Source: Clarireedia homoeocarpa (Eukaryota > Ascomycota > Leotiomycetes > Helotiales > Rutstroemiaceae). From it: DNA of 64,000 bases. The position numbers and the translations under genes are program-made. The DNA lies in NCBI GenBank assembly GCA_001465935.1, contig LNKV01000043.1, forward strand, positions 304,298 through 368,297, in the 5' to 3' direction. Under the pieces are notes generated by a model. That model was not told where the DNA came from, did no database searches, and worked only from the letters and a program-made list of their open reading frames with translations. Shown piece by piece: positions 23,819 to 34,778 of this stretch (position 1 is its first letter; the number at the start of each line of letters is the position of its first letter).

Positions 23819-25149
23819 AAGAGCCAGGCTCTGCGGGTGGTAATGGGTTCCTGGATACTGACGGCTCGAGCTTTGACCAGTCTTCAGGACTTGCAGCCGA
23901 AGATGGAGAACTAGGTATAGACGTTGAGAATGATACTGCCCCTGAGTCGCTTGGAAGCCAACCGTCTGTGAATCTAGAAGTTACTATCCACACCCCTGTG
24001 AGCACTTCAGACGTAGCTGGTTTAGGTTTGCCTATCCTGAGGCGAGCGGAGAACCCTGTTGTTGATGATGCGCTGTCCGTTTTATCTGAGCTTTCGGACC
24101 TCAGCTTGACTGAGCATTCTTTTCTGGACTCTGAGGAAAGCACTGATGATTGTATTAAGGTCGATATTCCTGATATTCCCAGGCTTCTTAGGTCAGGAGC
24201 GAAGCTCAAACGACCACCAGCAAAATCACCATACTTCACTCCCGTTGCTTCTCCCTCCAAGAAAACAAAGGTAAAAGTTATAAAGAGCGAAGCTGCTAAA
24301 AACAATACATCTCCTTCCAAGAAATCCCCTTCGAAGCGTCCTCCGGGAACGTTGTCATGCATCCCATTCCCACCACTATCCGCGCCGCACTTCGGTCTCA
24401 TCCAAGAAAAGCTCGCACACAATCCATTCCGCCTCCTCATCGCCGTTACCTTTCTCAACCGCACCCACGGCAAACACGCCATCCCCGTCTTCTACAATCT
24501 TATGAACCAATACCCCACTCCCGAATCCCTAGTCGACGCACCCAAAGAAGACATCGTCTCCGTAATCCGGCATCTAGGTCTGCAAAATCAACGAGCAGCC
24601 ACATACCAAGCCTATGCTAAGATCTTCATCGAGAACCCCCCTATCAAAGGCAAACGCTACGCCATCCATGACTACCCCACGAAAGGCCAAGGCCGCGAAG
24701 TCAAGAAAAGCGAGGTCCTCCCAGATGAATCATTGGATTCGCGCCCGGCGTGGGAAATTGGCCATATGACGCAAGGACCCTACGCGTTGGATAGCTGGCG
24801 AATTTTCTGCAGGGATATACTTCTCGGGAAAGCGAAAGGCTGGAATGGAGAGGGGAATGGGGACGAAGGGTTTCAGCCTGAGTGGATGCGCGTTTTGCCG
24901 GAAGATAAGGAGTTGAGAGCGTTTTTGAGGTGGATGTGGTTGAAAGAGGGGTTTGAGTGGGATCCGTGTACGGGGGAAAAGGAGGTTGCAAGGGTGGAGC
25001 TGCTGAGGGCGGCGGGGGAGGGAAGGGTTGCGTGGGATGAGGAAGGTGGGCTGAGGATTTTGGGTGAGCTGGGAGATGCGGATATTGGGGAGGTGGAGTA
25101 TTGGGGCGAAGGGGGAAATGGGGTTTGGAGGGAGGATTTGGGAGGTTAG
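23773..25149 (+). CDS. MBD4-type HhH-GPD DNA glycosylase (C-terminal catalytic part, no own start codon)
   Basis: A nuclear base-excision repair enzyme. MBD4 removes T or U opposite G at deaminated CpG sites. The catalytic domain covers the last 260 codons: NPFRLLIAVTFLNRTHGKHA, then the helix-hairpin-helix region ending in MTQGPYALDSWRIFCRD. The Asp in YALDSWRIFC aligns with the catalytic Asp of mammalian MBD4 (YGNDSYRIFC). PEDKELRAFLRWMW also follows the MBD4 pattern. No methyl-CpG-binding domain is visible. The frame opens at 23773 just after a stop, lacks any ATG before the domain, and overlaps the end of the preceding frame, so it is most likely the second half of the gene starting at 21901. 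The last 60 residues are Glu/Gly-rich. Confidence 0.75.
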   Translation, partial: YSSKEHQKSKSSPLVEEPGSAGGNGFLDTDGSSFDQSSGLAAEDGELGIDVENDTAPESLGSQPSVNLEVTIHTPVSTSDVAGLGLPILRRAENPVVDDALSVLSELSDLSLTEHSFLDSEESTDDCIKVDIPDIPRLLRSGAKLKRPPAKSPYFTPVASPSKKTKVKVIKSEAAKNNTSPSKKSPSKRPPGTLSCIPFPPLSAPHFGLIQEKLAHNPFRLLIAVTFLNRTHGKHAIPVFYNLMNQYPTPESLVDAPKEDIVSVIRHLGLQNQRAATYQAYAKIFIENPPIKGKRYAIHDYPTKGQGREVKKSEVLPDESLDSRPAWEIGHMTQGPYALDSWRIFCRDILLGKAKGWNGEGNGDEGFQPEWMRVLPEDKELRAFLRWMWLKEGFEWDPCTGEKEVARVELLRAAGEGRVAWDEEGGLRILGELGDADIGEVEYWGEGGNGVWREDLGG

Positions 25150-25703
25150 ATTTGGGGAGGTTTAGATTTAGAGTTTTTAGGTATGTTGGTTTTGGGTGTG
25201 TAATGTGATATGCGGATGTGTGGCTGGGGTCTTTCTTGGATATCTTGCATATAAGATTTACTATTCTTTGCCATTGCATACAGTAGTTCATTGGTCACCT
25301 CTCTACGTTCACTGACTCGGTACAAATCCAAATTTTGAGATTTACTCCCAATAAGTATAAGAAAAGATTACAAAAGCTTTGCTTCCAGTCCTAATTGCTT
25401 ATATGCTATGGAAAAACATAATCTTTGCAGGCAGCTAGTTAGTAATACATCAATCATTCAATGAATTACTACAGCCCCCAGTACTTCATGACAGATATCT
25501 TTGCGCTACAGTACCATCACCACTTCTCCACTTAAGATCTCATACACAAATACAACCAGCCATCCATCACAAATCCCGCTATACATGGTAAAGCACCCAA
25601 ATATCCATTCCTGCCTATTCATTCGTTCGTATCTCCATAAAAGGTAAACCTCCTCCTCCACCTCCCCCCCCTTTTGTTACCCCTCGCTAAATACTCTCCC
25701 AAC
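25150..25703. other. Convergent intergenic region
   Basis: It lies between the stop codons of the glycosylase (plus) and the hypothetical protein (minus). AT-rich, no gene seen; it should hold both 3' UTRs. Confidence 0.6.
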
Positions 25704-26522
25704 TCATTTCCTCCATGTGTAACCTCCAATCTTAACAGAACATTTGTTAATCGAAGAGAAAAACCTATAGATTAATGGTAATGGGGGAGAGTCCGGAGAG
25801 GAAGAGGAGGAGGCAAAGGAGCATACGGATGGGGATGAAGATGGAGATGGAGATGGAGAGGGGGTGGAAAAATGACTAGGTGGATCGGGTTGCGGAAGTG
25901 GTCGTGGCAGTGGCAGTCGTATGCTGAAACCTTCATATTGATTAGGTGGCGGGAAATCAGCAGGGGTGAATAAAGCATCAATATATGATTGCAAATCCGA
26001 TTGACCGTGCTGTTCAAGCCAGGATGGAAGGCCTGTGTAGATCGGCGAGGCGGCGGAGGGCTCGGTGGAGGAGAAGTCTGTAGGTGGAGAGGTGCTGGGT
26101 GGGGGTGGACTGGGACTGGGACTGCGACTGCGACGTTTCAGGAGGCGGATGGAGGTCCGATACCTGCAGCGGCGTAAATAATACTCTGCTTTGCGCGCAC
26201 GAGCTTTTTGGGTGATGCGGTATCGCCTTCGGTGTATAGCGGAAAGTCGGCGGATGAGGTACATGTAGGCTTGGGCGTTTGGGGTGGGAGTGTGCGGTAA
26301 TTGGGCGAAGGGATTTGCTCTAAACCTGTGAGGGGGGTTCCATGAGATTTCTATGTGGCCATGAATGTTTGGGGACATAGGGAGAGGTGTTGGGCGCTGT
26401 CCATGCTCAGTTGCAGAGCTGTCATCTCTGGGGGTGATAGGGGGAGTGTTACGAGGCATATTGAGTGGTATAGGAAAAAGAACAGGAATAGAGCAGTGAA
26501 GATGTAGGATTCCCCAGTTCAT
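25704..26522 (-). CDS. Hypothetical protein, basic and Pro/Ser-rich
   Basis: A 272-aa unspliced frame beginning at a real ATG (26522); a second ATG at 26459 (MPRNTPPITP) is an alternative start. I do not recognise a family. A central segment is very basic (RRLSAIHRRRYRITQKARAR and RLLKRRSRSPSPSP), resembling a nuclear or nucleic-acid-binding region. It is followed by a Ser/Pro-rich part and a more ordered stretch (GLPSWLEQHGQSDLQSYIDA). The C-terminal third is poly-Ser/Pro. Length and composition favour a real gene, but no homologue was recalled, and the simple composition could also keep a chance frame open. Confidence 0.5.
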   Translation of the reverse strand: MNWGILHLHCSIPVLFPIPLNMPRNTPPITPRDDSSATEHGQRPTPLPMSPNIHGHIEISWNPPHRFRANPFAQLPHTPTPNAQAYMYLIRRLSAIHRRRYRITQKARARKAEYYLRRCRYRTSIRLLKRRSRSPSPSPPPPSTSPPTDFSSTEPSAASPIYTGLPSWLEQHGQSDLQSYIDALFTPADFPPPNQYEGFSIRLPLPRPLPQPDPPSHFSTPSPSPSPSSSPSVCSFASSSSSPDSPPLPLIYRFFSSINKCSVKIGGYTWRK

Positions 26523-27205
26523 GTGGGTGTAGAGTAATAATGCTTAGGAAATGAAGAGTAAAAACTAGAGGAAGAGAAGGAGATCTGTGGCTCTTTTATG
26601 TGTTTCCTTCCCACTTCCTCCGTTGGTCGGGGACTTCCATTTTGTGACTTTCTTACAAACGGTCCTGAATGAGTATACATGTATGCATACACCTCCAAGC
26701 ATGGACTTTGCCATCAATATACACCGCTACGGTAGATAAGTATGCTGCGCTATTGGATCTGTGCGGTGTGTGAAAACGGTTTCTGCTGCATCGTTGCGTT
26801 TGTCTGCAGTGATTCGCCATGCAAACTGAATATAAGCCAAGCAGAGCGCGGTTTATGATACTGTAAGTATAAGGCGGTTCCCGCTTATTAAGATGTAAAC
26901 GAAAGCTCCTCGTTTGTAAAGATGTAAACGGAAGCTCCTCGTTTGTAAAGATGTAAACGAAAACTCTGCGTTTGTTTTGATAGCAGGCTGGCAAATTCTT
27001 TTTGTGATTTTCATTCCAAAAAGACCTGTAGCAAACATGGAGGCAATGAACCATTTATCAAACGGAATACATTCTGTAAAAGCTATATAAGCCCACATTG
27101 TCACTTCTCTAGAAGTGGCATCACTTTTACACATTCTGCAGCCTAAACCGGCATTCTATTTTTGCTGCTCAATTATAGGTCCTGCTCAATCTAAATCTAA
27201 CCTTC
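26523..27205. other. Intergenic tract with three tandem hairpin repeats
   Basis: Upstream of the hypothetical protein and downstream of the SDR-like gene, both on the minus strand. It contains the 29-bp triple repeat listed separately. No gene is supported: the frames crossing it merely translate the repeat. Confidence 0.6.
26891..26977. repeat. Three tandem 29-bp units, each with an internal inverted repeat
   Basis: Units start at 26891, 26920 and 26949. Each begins AGATGTAAACG and contains the arms AAACGA and TCGTTT around a 7-base loop. The arms pair perfectly in unit 1; units 2 and 3 have one arm mismatch each. The repeat is intergenic. Confidence 0.85.
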
Positions 27206-28571
27206 TCAATCATGCCTGTCTTCTTCGACGACATTTTTATCCGTTTCCTCTTCCTCCTCCACTTCCTGCTCCTCCTCTTCGTCCTCCTCCAACTCTAACT
27301 CCTCCTCCTCCACCAATTTTAGTGCATTCATATAACGTTCCAATGCCTCTTCCCCAAGCTCCTCAAGATACCTCTCCACTAGCTCCCCACCATCACAAGT
27401 CTCGCCAAACTCATCAATCATATACACTCCATTCCCACGCCCTTCCTTCATCACCATCGCCCTCGCAACTCCCCCCATATCTCCCCCCTTATACACTTCC
27501 ACCCAACCGGCCCGTTTCCCCTCCTTCCTCAACTCTTTCGCCGGCGGATATCTAACACTCGTAGCCAAATGTACCACCATCTCAGCAATCTCCTCCGTAC
27601 ATATCCCCATCAGATGCTTAAACAACGACGGCGCCACCCACTTTAGCAATTTACCTGGATACCAAGAAATTTGATGCACGGACTTGGTAAGTGAGCTATA
27701 TATTATGAGAGGGCCTGGATAGAAACTTATGAAGCTGATATAAGGTGATCTTCTGGCGTAGGCGGTGAATAGAAGTGCTGTTTCTAGTGCTTCCTGGGAG
27801 GGTAAAGCTGGTTCGGGTGGCTTTTGGGAGTGGGCTGAGGAGTGAGGTACGTCGAGCTTGCTATCATGGTCGGGGGGTAGGATGGAGAGTATGCGGGGAC
27901 AATGGCTTTGGGAGAGTAAGGGGAGGAGGTTGGAAATAAAGCGTTGGCGGAGAAGAAATTGGTGGTGGGCTAGGTTGTGGAATGATTCGTTATCTGTACC
28001 TGCAGTGAGTTTTTAGCAATTGACGTTTTGAAGTTGAATCGTTCGAGAGAATAATGAGGGAGACGAGGGGTAGATAGAAATCAATCTGGTATATCAGAAC
28101 ATAGCATGTACACTATCAGAACTAGAAGTAAAGTGTATACTCACAACTCTGCTGCAAATGTCGCAAGAACCCAGTGCTCAAGATCAATACATCAACGTGA
28201 GCTTCAGTTTTCCCAATATCCCTACATATTCTATCAACCTCAGATGTTGTCTTCACTGGAAACCCCAAGTGCTTGTAAAATCCGCTAGCATTGATCGACT
28301 CCAAAGACTTAGTAATGTCACCAAACTTATGTATTTGAGCCTGGCCGTAGCCAGTCTCAGCAACATAGATCCTAGGAGCATTCTCATTCCTAGCAATGCA
28401 TCTCAATATCACAAGTTCGAAATCATGGCCAGCACCCACGAAAACAGTGACCAAGCCTGTGGCTAGCGGAAGGCTCCGGAGAGCCTGGTTCGATGCGATC
28501 ACTTGGTTGATTTTGGCCGTTGTGCTTCTGAGAGTCTGATCATCCCACTGACTTGAACATATACTCTCCAT
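27206..28571 (-). CDS. SDR-like (Rossmann) protein with degraded cofactor motif and acidic tail
   Basis: A 406-aa protein; exons are 28571-28145 and 27999-27206. It follows a fungal short-chain dehydrogenase pattern: INQVIASNQALRSLPLATGL, a beta-strand VTVFVGAGHDFEL, ARNENAPRIYVAET, then VDVLILSTGFL, the helix LLRQRFISNLLPLL and SFYPGPL. However, the glycine motif usually read as GGTSGIGE is here AGHDFEL, and I see no YxxxK catalytic pair, so oxidoreductase activity is doubtful. The last 45 residues are almost all Glu/Asp/Val, unusual for the family. The first in-frame ATG is 28571. The gene lies 650 bp downstream of, and in the same direction as, the CYP505 gene. It could be a pseudo-enzyme or decaying gene; the family call is moderate. 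Confidence 0.72.
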
Positions 28572-29220
28572 ATTGACAGTCACGAGAAAACTGAGATGAC
28601 ATCCCGTATCTTGGCCTCAATCTCACAGCTGGGTCCATTACTTATCATGTGTCGTATCTGATGCCGTATTACTGCATAGAGCCTGGTATAATACATCGCA
28701 TTCGCATTTGCATAAGATATGTTCATGGAGATAGTCAAGGATGTGATGTTGTACACGATGGATGATGGTGGTGGTACTACTTCGAGGAACTAGGATTGTG
28801 ATTGGTCGCGGCGCAGAATAGGAGAGATCTGGAGCGAACGAAACGAGGATGTTGCAGCCACAGGATCCAGCCACATTTCTCTACTTCGGTGCCTTCACTG
28901 TCACTTGTTCTTTGCAATTTAAACTTTTTTTTTAATGCTTGTCATACTTTTGAGCATTATGACTTCAAGTTACTTGGTTCTGCAAGGATGAGGCCATGCT
29001 TGATGCGTAGTTAATTCGTAGCTCATAGGTCACTGCGGTGATTCGTGCTCCGCGTCTGCTACGTGGAATATCTCCGCGGTCTTCCGGACTACAACTGTCC
29101 GAATTTAGAATCGAGTATCCAGCTGCAGATAAGAAGTACTTGGATACGATGCTTCCATAGACACTTCCATATTTTTTAATTCTCATATACTCATACAAAA
29201 CTTCCTAGCTCTCCTTATCC
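28572..29220. other. Intergenic tract between the SDR-like and CYP505 genes
   Basis: It contains the SDR-like promoter and the CYP505 3' flank. No gene and no clear regulatory motif seen. Confidence 0.6.
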
Positions 29221-32200
29221 TTATCCAAAAATATCCGTCGCACACCTATCTGCCAACACCCCCTTAAACTTCTCCTCCAACTCAGTCTCTCCGATTTCGC
29301 TCAACTCAGGAAATCTTATCCTAACAATCTGTCTCGCCGCCTGACTAATCTTCTTCACAAACTCCCCACCCCCACAAACATACACTCTAGCGCCCCTATC
29401 CCACAACCTCAGAATATCCTCCCTATCTACCAACATCCTCTCCTGTACATACCGACATCCAGCCAGCTCTGGCTCGCGACTAAACGCATAGCGTATATCA
29501 ACCACGCCCTGTTCACGCCATTTGTCGAATTCGGATGCGTAGAGACGATCGAGGGTGGAGGAGCGGCAGCCGACGAAGAGGAGGGCCGGTGCGAGGCGAC
29601 GGTTTGGAGATGCAGCGGCTTGCATGGCGCGTTGCTGAATGAAGCCGCGGAAGGGGGCAAGGCCAGTGCCGGCGCAGAACATGAGGAGGGGGGTGGAAGT
29701 GATGTTGAGAGGGAGATGGAAAAGAGTTTTAGAGGAGGATCGCACAGATACTTTGATTGAGTCACCGGATTGGAGGCTGCGGAGATAGGTGCCGCAAATA
29801 CCAGCGTAGTGGCCGGGACCCGAAAGAGATGGGACAGACAGAACGTTGTAAGTTATGGTGCAGTGTGTTGGATCTGCAAGGGGCGAGGAGGAGATGGAGT
29901 AATAGCGCACGCGTAATGGAGAGAGACTAGCGAGAAAATCGCCAAAGAGGAGGTTGATGGAGGGATACTTTTCGAGCAGAGCAATGACACTGAGACGTTG
30001 AGAAAGGACTTCTTGCTTATATTTCGCTGCATCAGAATACATGTTCTCGAGCTCCTTCTTGAGACTTGGGTCCGTGGCTGCTTTTGCGCAAGCTTGCAAT
30101 ATCTGGGTTTAATGTCAGTGCGGAAGCATTTCAGCGCCGCAAAAAGATGCTCACCTTCTTATTGGCCGGTTCAAATAGCTCAACATACCCAGCTAGAATA
30201 TCTCTGACTGAAAGAGGTGTATTGAGGGGTAATGTGCCAAGCTTCTGTCCCTTAATGACAATCGTTGAGTCCCAGGACAAACGGAAACGCCTCATCACTC
30301 GGTGGACGTTCTCAGCCGAGTTGACAGGAAGCACGGCTAAATAGTCCCCGCTTTTGTATGTCATATCAGAAGGTAATTCTATCTCTAGATGACGCTTTTC
30401 CGGTGTATCAGGAGCGGTTAGTGATCTTGCTTCGATAACAACGCCATCTTGAACATCTTGCCTAAGGCTGGTTAATCCTGGCTGCGTGGAGATTTCTAAA
30501 TCCATGCCCGAGCTCTGTGCAGGTTTCTCTGTACTCAGCCTATGATCAATGGAAGGCCAGAAAGACTGGTTTAACCAATCATCAAAATCGCCGGAGAGAT
30601 CACCTTTCGCAGCGTCAGTGACACCTCTTTCTACCAGTCTCGAGCCACCAAACTCAGCCATGCGATTGTCGACAATCGTTGGAATGCGTTGAAACGTTGC
30701 TCTCCAGTCACCTATCATCAGTTAGAAAGTTTAAAACAAAATGACAAATTCTAACTTACTATGGCCACAGCCGAAAACAGCAAATCGTACACCGGAAAGT
30801 GCGCGGGATTCAAGTTTCTCGAGCCAGCTGAAGAATCTGGCAGCATTGTCTGGAGGATTGCCTTCATACGAACCGGTAATTATTACTACTGGTTGGGAAG
30901 TGGGTATTTGACCAACCGCACTGTCCATTTCAAGTACAGTCGCATTAAATCCATGCTCTGCAGCAGCCGAGGCTACTCTTTGGGCAAATGAAAGACATGT
31001 CCCAGTGTTGGATCCATATAATATAGTCATGGGCTCCGCCTCTAGTTTTAGTTCTGCAATTTTCGGCAGTCCATTGCCATCATTGGCCTTAGGACTTGGT
31101 GTAGACTTAACATTTGGTGAGGAGGATCCCCTAAGCAGGTGCTCCAAATCCATAGCTGTCATGTTATGACGGAGTGTGGCTCGCATGACAAGATCTTTCG
31201 GTTTTATCGTTAGAGTCTGCTTGATACGTAGTTTGTATCCCGGGTCGTGGAGACGAAAATCGAAATTCTGGAGAAGCATAGCAGTAACCATTAGGGCTTC
31301 CTGCCATGCAAAAGCACGACCAATACACGCTCTTACCCCGCTCCCAAAGGGCTAGCAAAATGTTAGGTGCGTAATACTCGGCAATACCAAAGAACTTACC
31401 TTCCATGCTGCAGCTGGCAATTTCTTGAATTGTTCTCCCATCATGCGTTCTGGTTTGAATTCGTTGGCATCATTTCCGTAAACCTTTAGATCTTGCTGTA
31501 GGGCTCCGATAAGGACAAGAATCTTATCTGTTGGCTCAATCTGGTATTTCCCATGACACAGTGTAGATCTTTCACCTTTGCACCCTTTGACCAGCTGCTT
31601 AGTGATAGCAGGGGCGGTGGGTGTAAGTCGTAAAGTCTCTTTGAGAACAGCATCCACATACTCCAACTTTTTAAGATGCTCTACACGAACAGGGCCTCTG
31701 CCTACCACCCTGTCGACTTCGCGCTGAGCCGCATTGTATGCATCAGCATTTCTCATCAAGTTCAAGAAGGCAAATGAAAGAAGACCAGACGTAGTCTCAT
31801 GTCCTGATAAGTTATCAGTATCAAATTTTTACGCATCCATTAGACAAACTTACCAGCGACCAGGAAAGTGATCATGTTTGCTATGATTAGATCGTCTCTC
31901 ATTTCATTCCCACTTTGCGGATCTTTTCCACTGAGCATAGCATTTAACAGGTCCTTTTTGTCGGTGGGATTATCTTTCCGGTGCTGTACTAAACTTTGAG
32001 ATACCTCGAACATGAAGTCTTGATCATGTGTAAATTTTGCTTTCTTCCGATGCATCATATTGGTGACGAAGGCTGGGCGCCTAGCTCTATCGCCTGACTC
32101 AGACAGAAAGCCCACCATAGCATCCACAAAAGGGTGCATCGCATCTTGGTAGAAAGAGTTAAATCGATAATCCATTGCACACAATGCAATGGTATCGAGT

Positions 32201-32703
32201 GTCAATCTTGTGAAGTCATCGGTAACAGTGATCGGAGTAGAAGGGCCTAATCTGGCCCATTTCAGAAGCAGTTGATTACCAATATCCTGCATTTCTATCT
32301 CACAAGTTAGCTAGAATATCCAAGTCCTTAAAAGTTATTGCGAAAACCTACGGTCATACATTCCCTGAATTGCCAATGGTCCGAAAGCTGGCACAAGTAT
32401 TCGATGTGCTTGGCCCCAATCTGGATCGTCGTTGGTGGCAGTGAATAAGCCTGAAGGACGGGCACCTTTCTTTGAAAGTGCCAGGGGAGGAGCTTTTTCA
32501 AATCTGGTTTCATCACAAAGCTCTTCCATCATCTCAACAGAACTGACCACAATGATTTTACTCCCTGCTCTGTGCAACTTGAATATTGGCCCATATTCCA
32601 CCGCTAGGTTTTCAAGTGCTCGAAGTGGTGCTTCCTCATCTTTAAGATCAAGAAGGTTTCCCATAATTGGTTTAGGTTTGGGCCCAGGAATTGGGGTCGT
32701 CAT
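29221..32703 (-). CDS. CYP505 self-sufficient cytochrome P450:NADPH-P450 reductase fusion
   Basis: A soluble P450foxy/BM3-type enzyme of 1,075 aa; characterised relatives hydroxylate fatty acids near the omega end. Exons are 32703-32352, 32294-31854, 31803-31400, 31351-30760, 30711-30155 and 30102-29221; all junctions keep frame. Haem domain: oxygen-binding AGHETTS (264-270), ETLR (320-323) and the Cys408 ligand in PFGSGVRACIG. There is no membrane anchor at MTTPIPGPKPKP. FMN domain: LYGSNTGTCLSFAQR. FAD/NADPH part: KSGDYLAVLP, VRYYSISSSP, CAGTGLAPFRGF and the C-terminal ATDIFG. Nothing essential looks lost. Five introns cut both halves, so the fusion is old. The neighbouring SDR-like gene may be functionally linked, but no synthase gene lies nearby. 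Confidence 0.96.
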
Positions 32704-34184
32704 CTTGTGTTTGGATGAAAGAAGTGTGAGTAGAAGATGAAATGTCCAAGCTACTATGCGTCGACATTGTGATTATATAGTATAAAGAACAATTCTGCAT
32801 TCTCAGCTTGCCTAAAAATATATCACAAGCCACTGGGCTCTGTAATGTTATTCACAGCGCGCTCAGCAGAAAAACACGCAGTCATTGCCATTCCCGGAAA
32901 TCCATTGTGGTGGATCTACCAACAGCACGATTACCTTTTTGGGACACCAGTGCGAAGGTCCAATGGATGACGGGTATCCCCTGAGTGTGGTAAGCTTAAT
33001 CCCAAAGAGTTGGGCTGAGCGGATAAAGCACCCCGGGTTCCCGTGGAAGGGTTCGCATCTTATATATAGCCTGGCATGCGAACACTTTGCACGCAGGTAC
33101 GCGGTTGCGGCGACTCTATTGTCCTACCCAGATGTTCGTCTCTTGTGTGGTGGGCAGTCAGTGGGCGGTAGTGGGTATGGGTGACTTGGCGATCGCCCAG
33201 CACGAAACAACCGCTTGCGGAATGCGGTGAGCAGTTCCATTCCAGGAGCAGGGCAGGGCACGCGGGCCAATGAAGTCTTGCCGTGTTCTATTGTCCCCTC
33301 GACTGACTGTGAGGTCTGCACAAATGGTAAAGGAGACTTCCTCTGGGTGAGGGGGGAGGTGCTTGCAGATCTTCTAGAGATGTTCCACAAAGGTGTGGAT
33401 GAGGATAGAAACGAATATGAGTATTGTCAGGTACATGCAGCCAGTCTTGCAATTTCCCCAGGATTAAGGTACTCGTACATGACATGGACATGAACAGCCA
33501 CTCGCTCGTTCGAGTACTGCATCCCCCACCTTTCGCGGAACAATGCATCAATGCCTGAGCTTTGTGCCTTCGAAAAGGATACCGATTGAGCGATTTTAAT
33601 ACTTCGCATGCGATAGGGACGATACTTGAACGTACAAAAGTTGTACGAGCACAAACAATATACATCCGAGGAACCCTTTGCTTGTTTTTGAACACATAGC
33701 CACGCAGGGAGAGTGCGAGTGCGAAAAACGGGCTTTGCGAAGACTGAATTGCGCCTTTGAAAAAAGTTGTCGTCGGCGGATGCTTCGTTTCGTAGTGGCT
33801 TTGCGGAAAATACAGTATATTCTATCAACAAAGGGGGGTTTTGTCGAATCATATCGTCAAGATTCTACAATTATATGGAATTTTAACAATAACCAGGGTA
33901 TATGTATTAACCCTTGTTATCCCGGCTGCTAAGTAAATCTTCACACCGACTCCCGTCTGACGTATCTTCCTCGGATTCGCTCCTCAGTGTGTTGTCCTCG
34001 ACCCGCCCACAGCGCCCACAGCATGCATTAACGAGACATAAAATTACACAACGGTCACAAGATTCTACATGGCTCTGGAGGGCATAAAAACTATGGATAA
34101 CTCGTTCTTCTCAGCCATACCCAGGTATCCGCGACTTCAACTCTGATCAATACTCTGTATATTGAAATAAAACAAACATTCAAA
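32704..34184. other. Divergent intergenic region upstream of CYP505 and a small membrane protein
   Basis: A 1.5-kb tract with both neighbours starting at its edges, so it carries two promoters. A TATATATA box-like run lies near 33060. Frames of 90-140 codons around 33215-33852 overlap each other on both strands and show no domain; they were not called. Confidence 0.6.
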
Positions 34185-34778
34185 ATGGCTTCATTAGCAG
34201 TACCAACAGCAATGCGCCGCACTCCAGCACAATCTCCTGCTCCTCCCAAATGCCGTGCCCCTATGGTTCCTGAAGCTCCAAAGGAAAATGGTGCTATCGT
34301 CAAGGTATGTGGATTATCGTCTGATCTTTCAAAATTTTCAACGTCAACTGCTGATCCAGACTTCTAGCTTTTGGTTACGCCTGTAACATTCATATCCTTC
34401 CTCATATCACTTTTCCTCATCGATAGTCATAACAGCTCCCTTCGGTTCCATCAACACTCCTCACCTTACAGACAACCCAAAACTCTGTATGGTCGCAGTA
34501 AAGCTTTCATCCACAATCTCGTCTTCAAACCTCAGCCATATACATACATAAGATCACCATACAGGGAGCCCCTTCCAGGAAGGGAAGAAAGAAGAGAGGA
34601 AAGAAGAGAGGATGAGCCATGGCATTGGCACACCAAGCAAAGAAAAATGATGAAGATGGAGGTCTCAGATGCGTTCGAAGTTAGACACACAGTTTTGGCA
34701 GGAATGCTTGTTACAGTGTGTGGTATGGGATGGCTCACGCTATACTTGGGCAATTGCATGTGGCAGATGTGGTATTGA
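34185..34778 (+). CDS. Small two-helix membrane protein of unknown function
   Basis: 176 aa in two exons, 34185-34304 and 34368-34778, with a phase-0 intron of 63 nt. Exon 1 is Pro/Ala-rich (RRTPAQSPAPPKCRAPMVPE). The intron junction leads straight into a first hydrophobic helix (LLVTPVTFISFLISLFLID). A hydrophilic, Arg/Glu-rich loop with EPWHWHTKQRKMMKMEV follows, and a second helix (VLAGMLVTVCGMGWLTLYLG) ends at MWQMWY. The helix running directly across the splice junction, the phase-0 fit and the second helix support a real gene. I do not recognise a named family. Confidence 0.65.

Noticed and set aside
27206..32703. Secondary-metabolite gene cluster around CYP505
   Set aside because: No polyketide synthase, peptide synthetase, terpene cyclase, transporter or pathway regulator is adjacent; neighbours look housekeeping or unknown.
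33215..33852. Several 90-140 codon frames on both strands upstream of CYP505
   Set aside because: Mutually overlapping, no domains, no consistent splice model.
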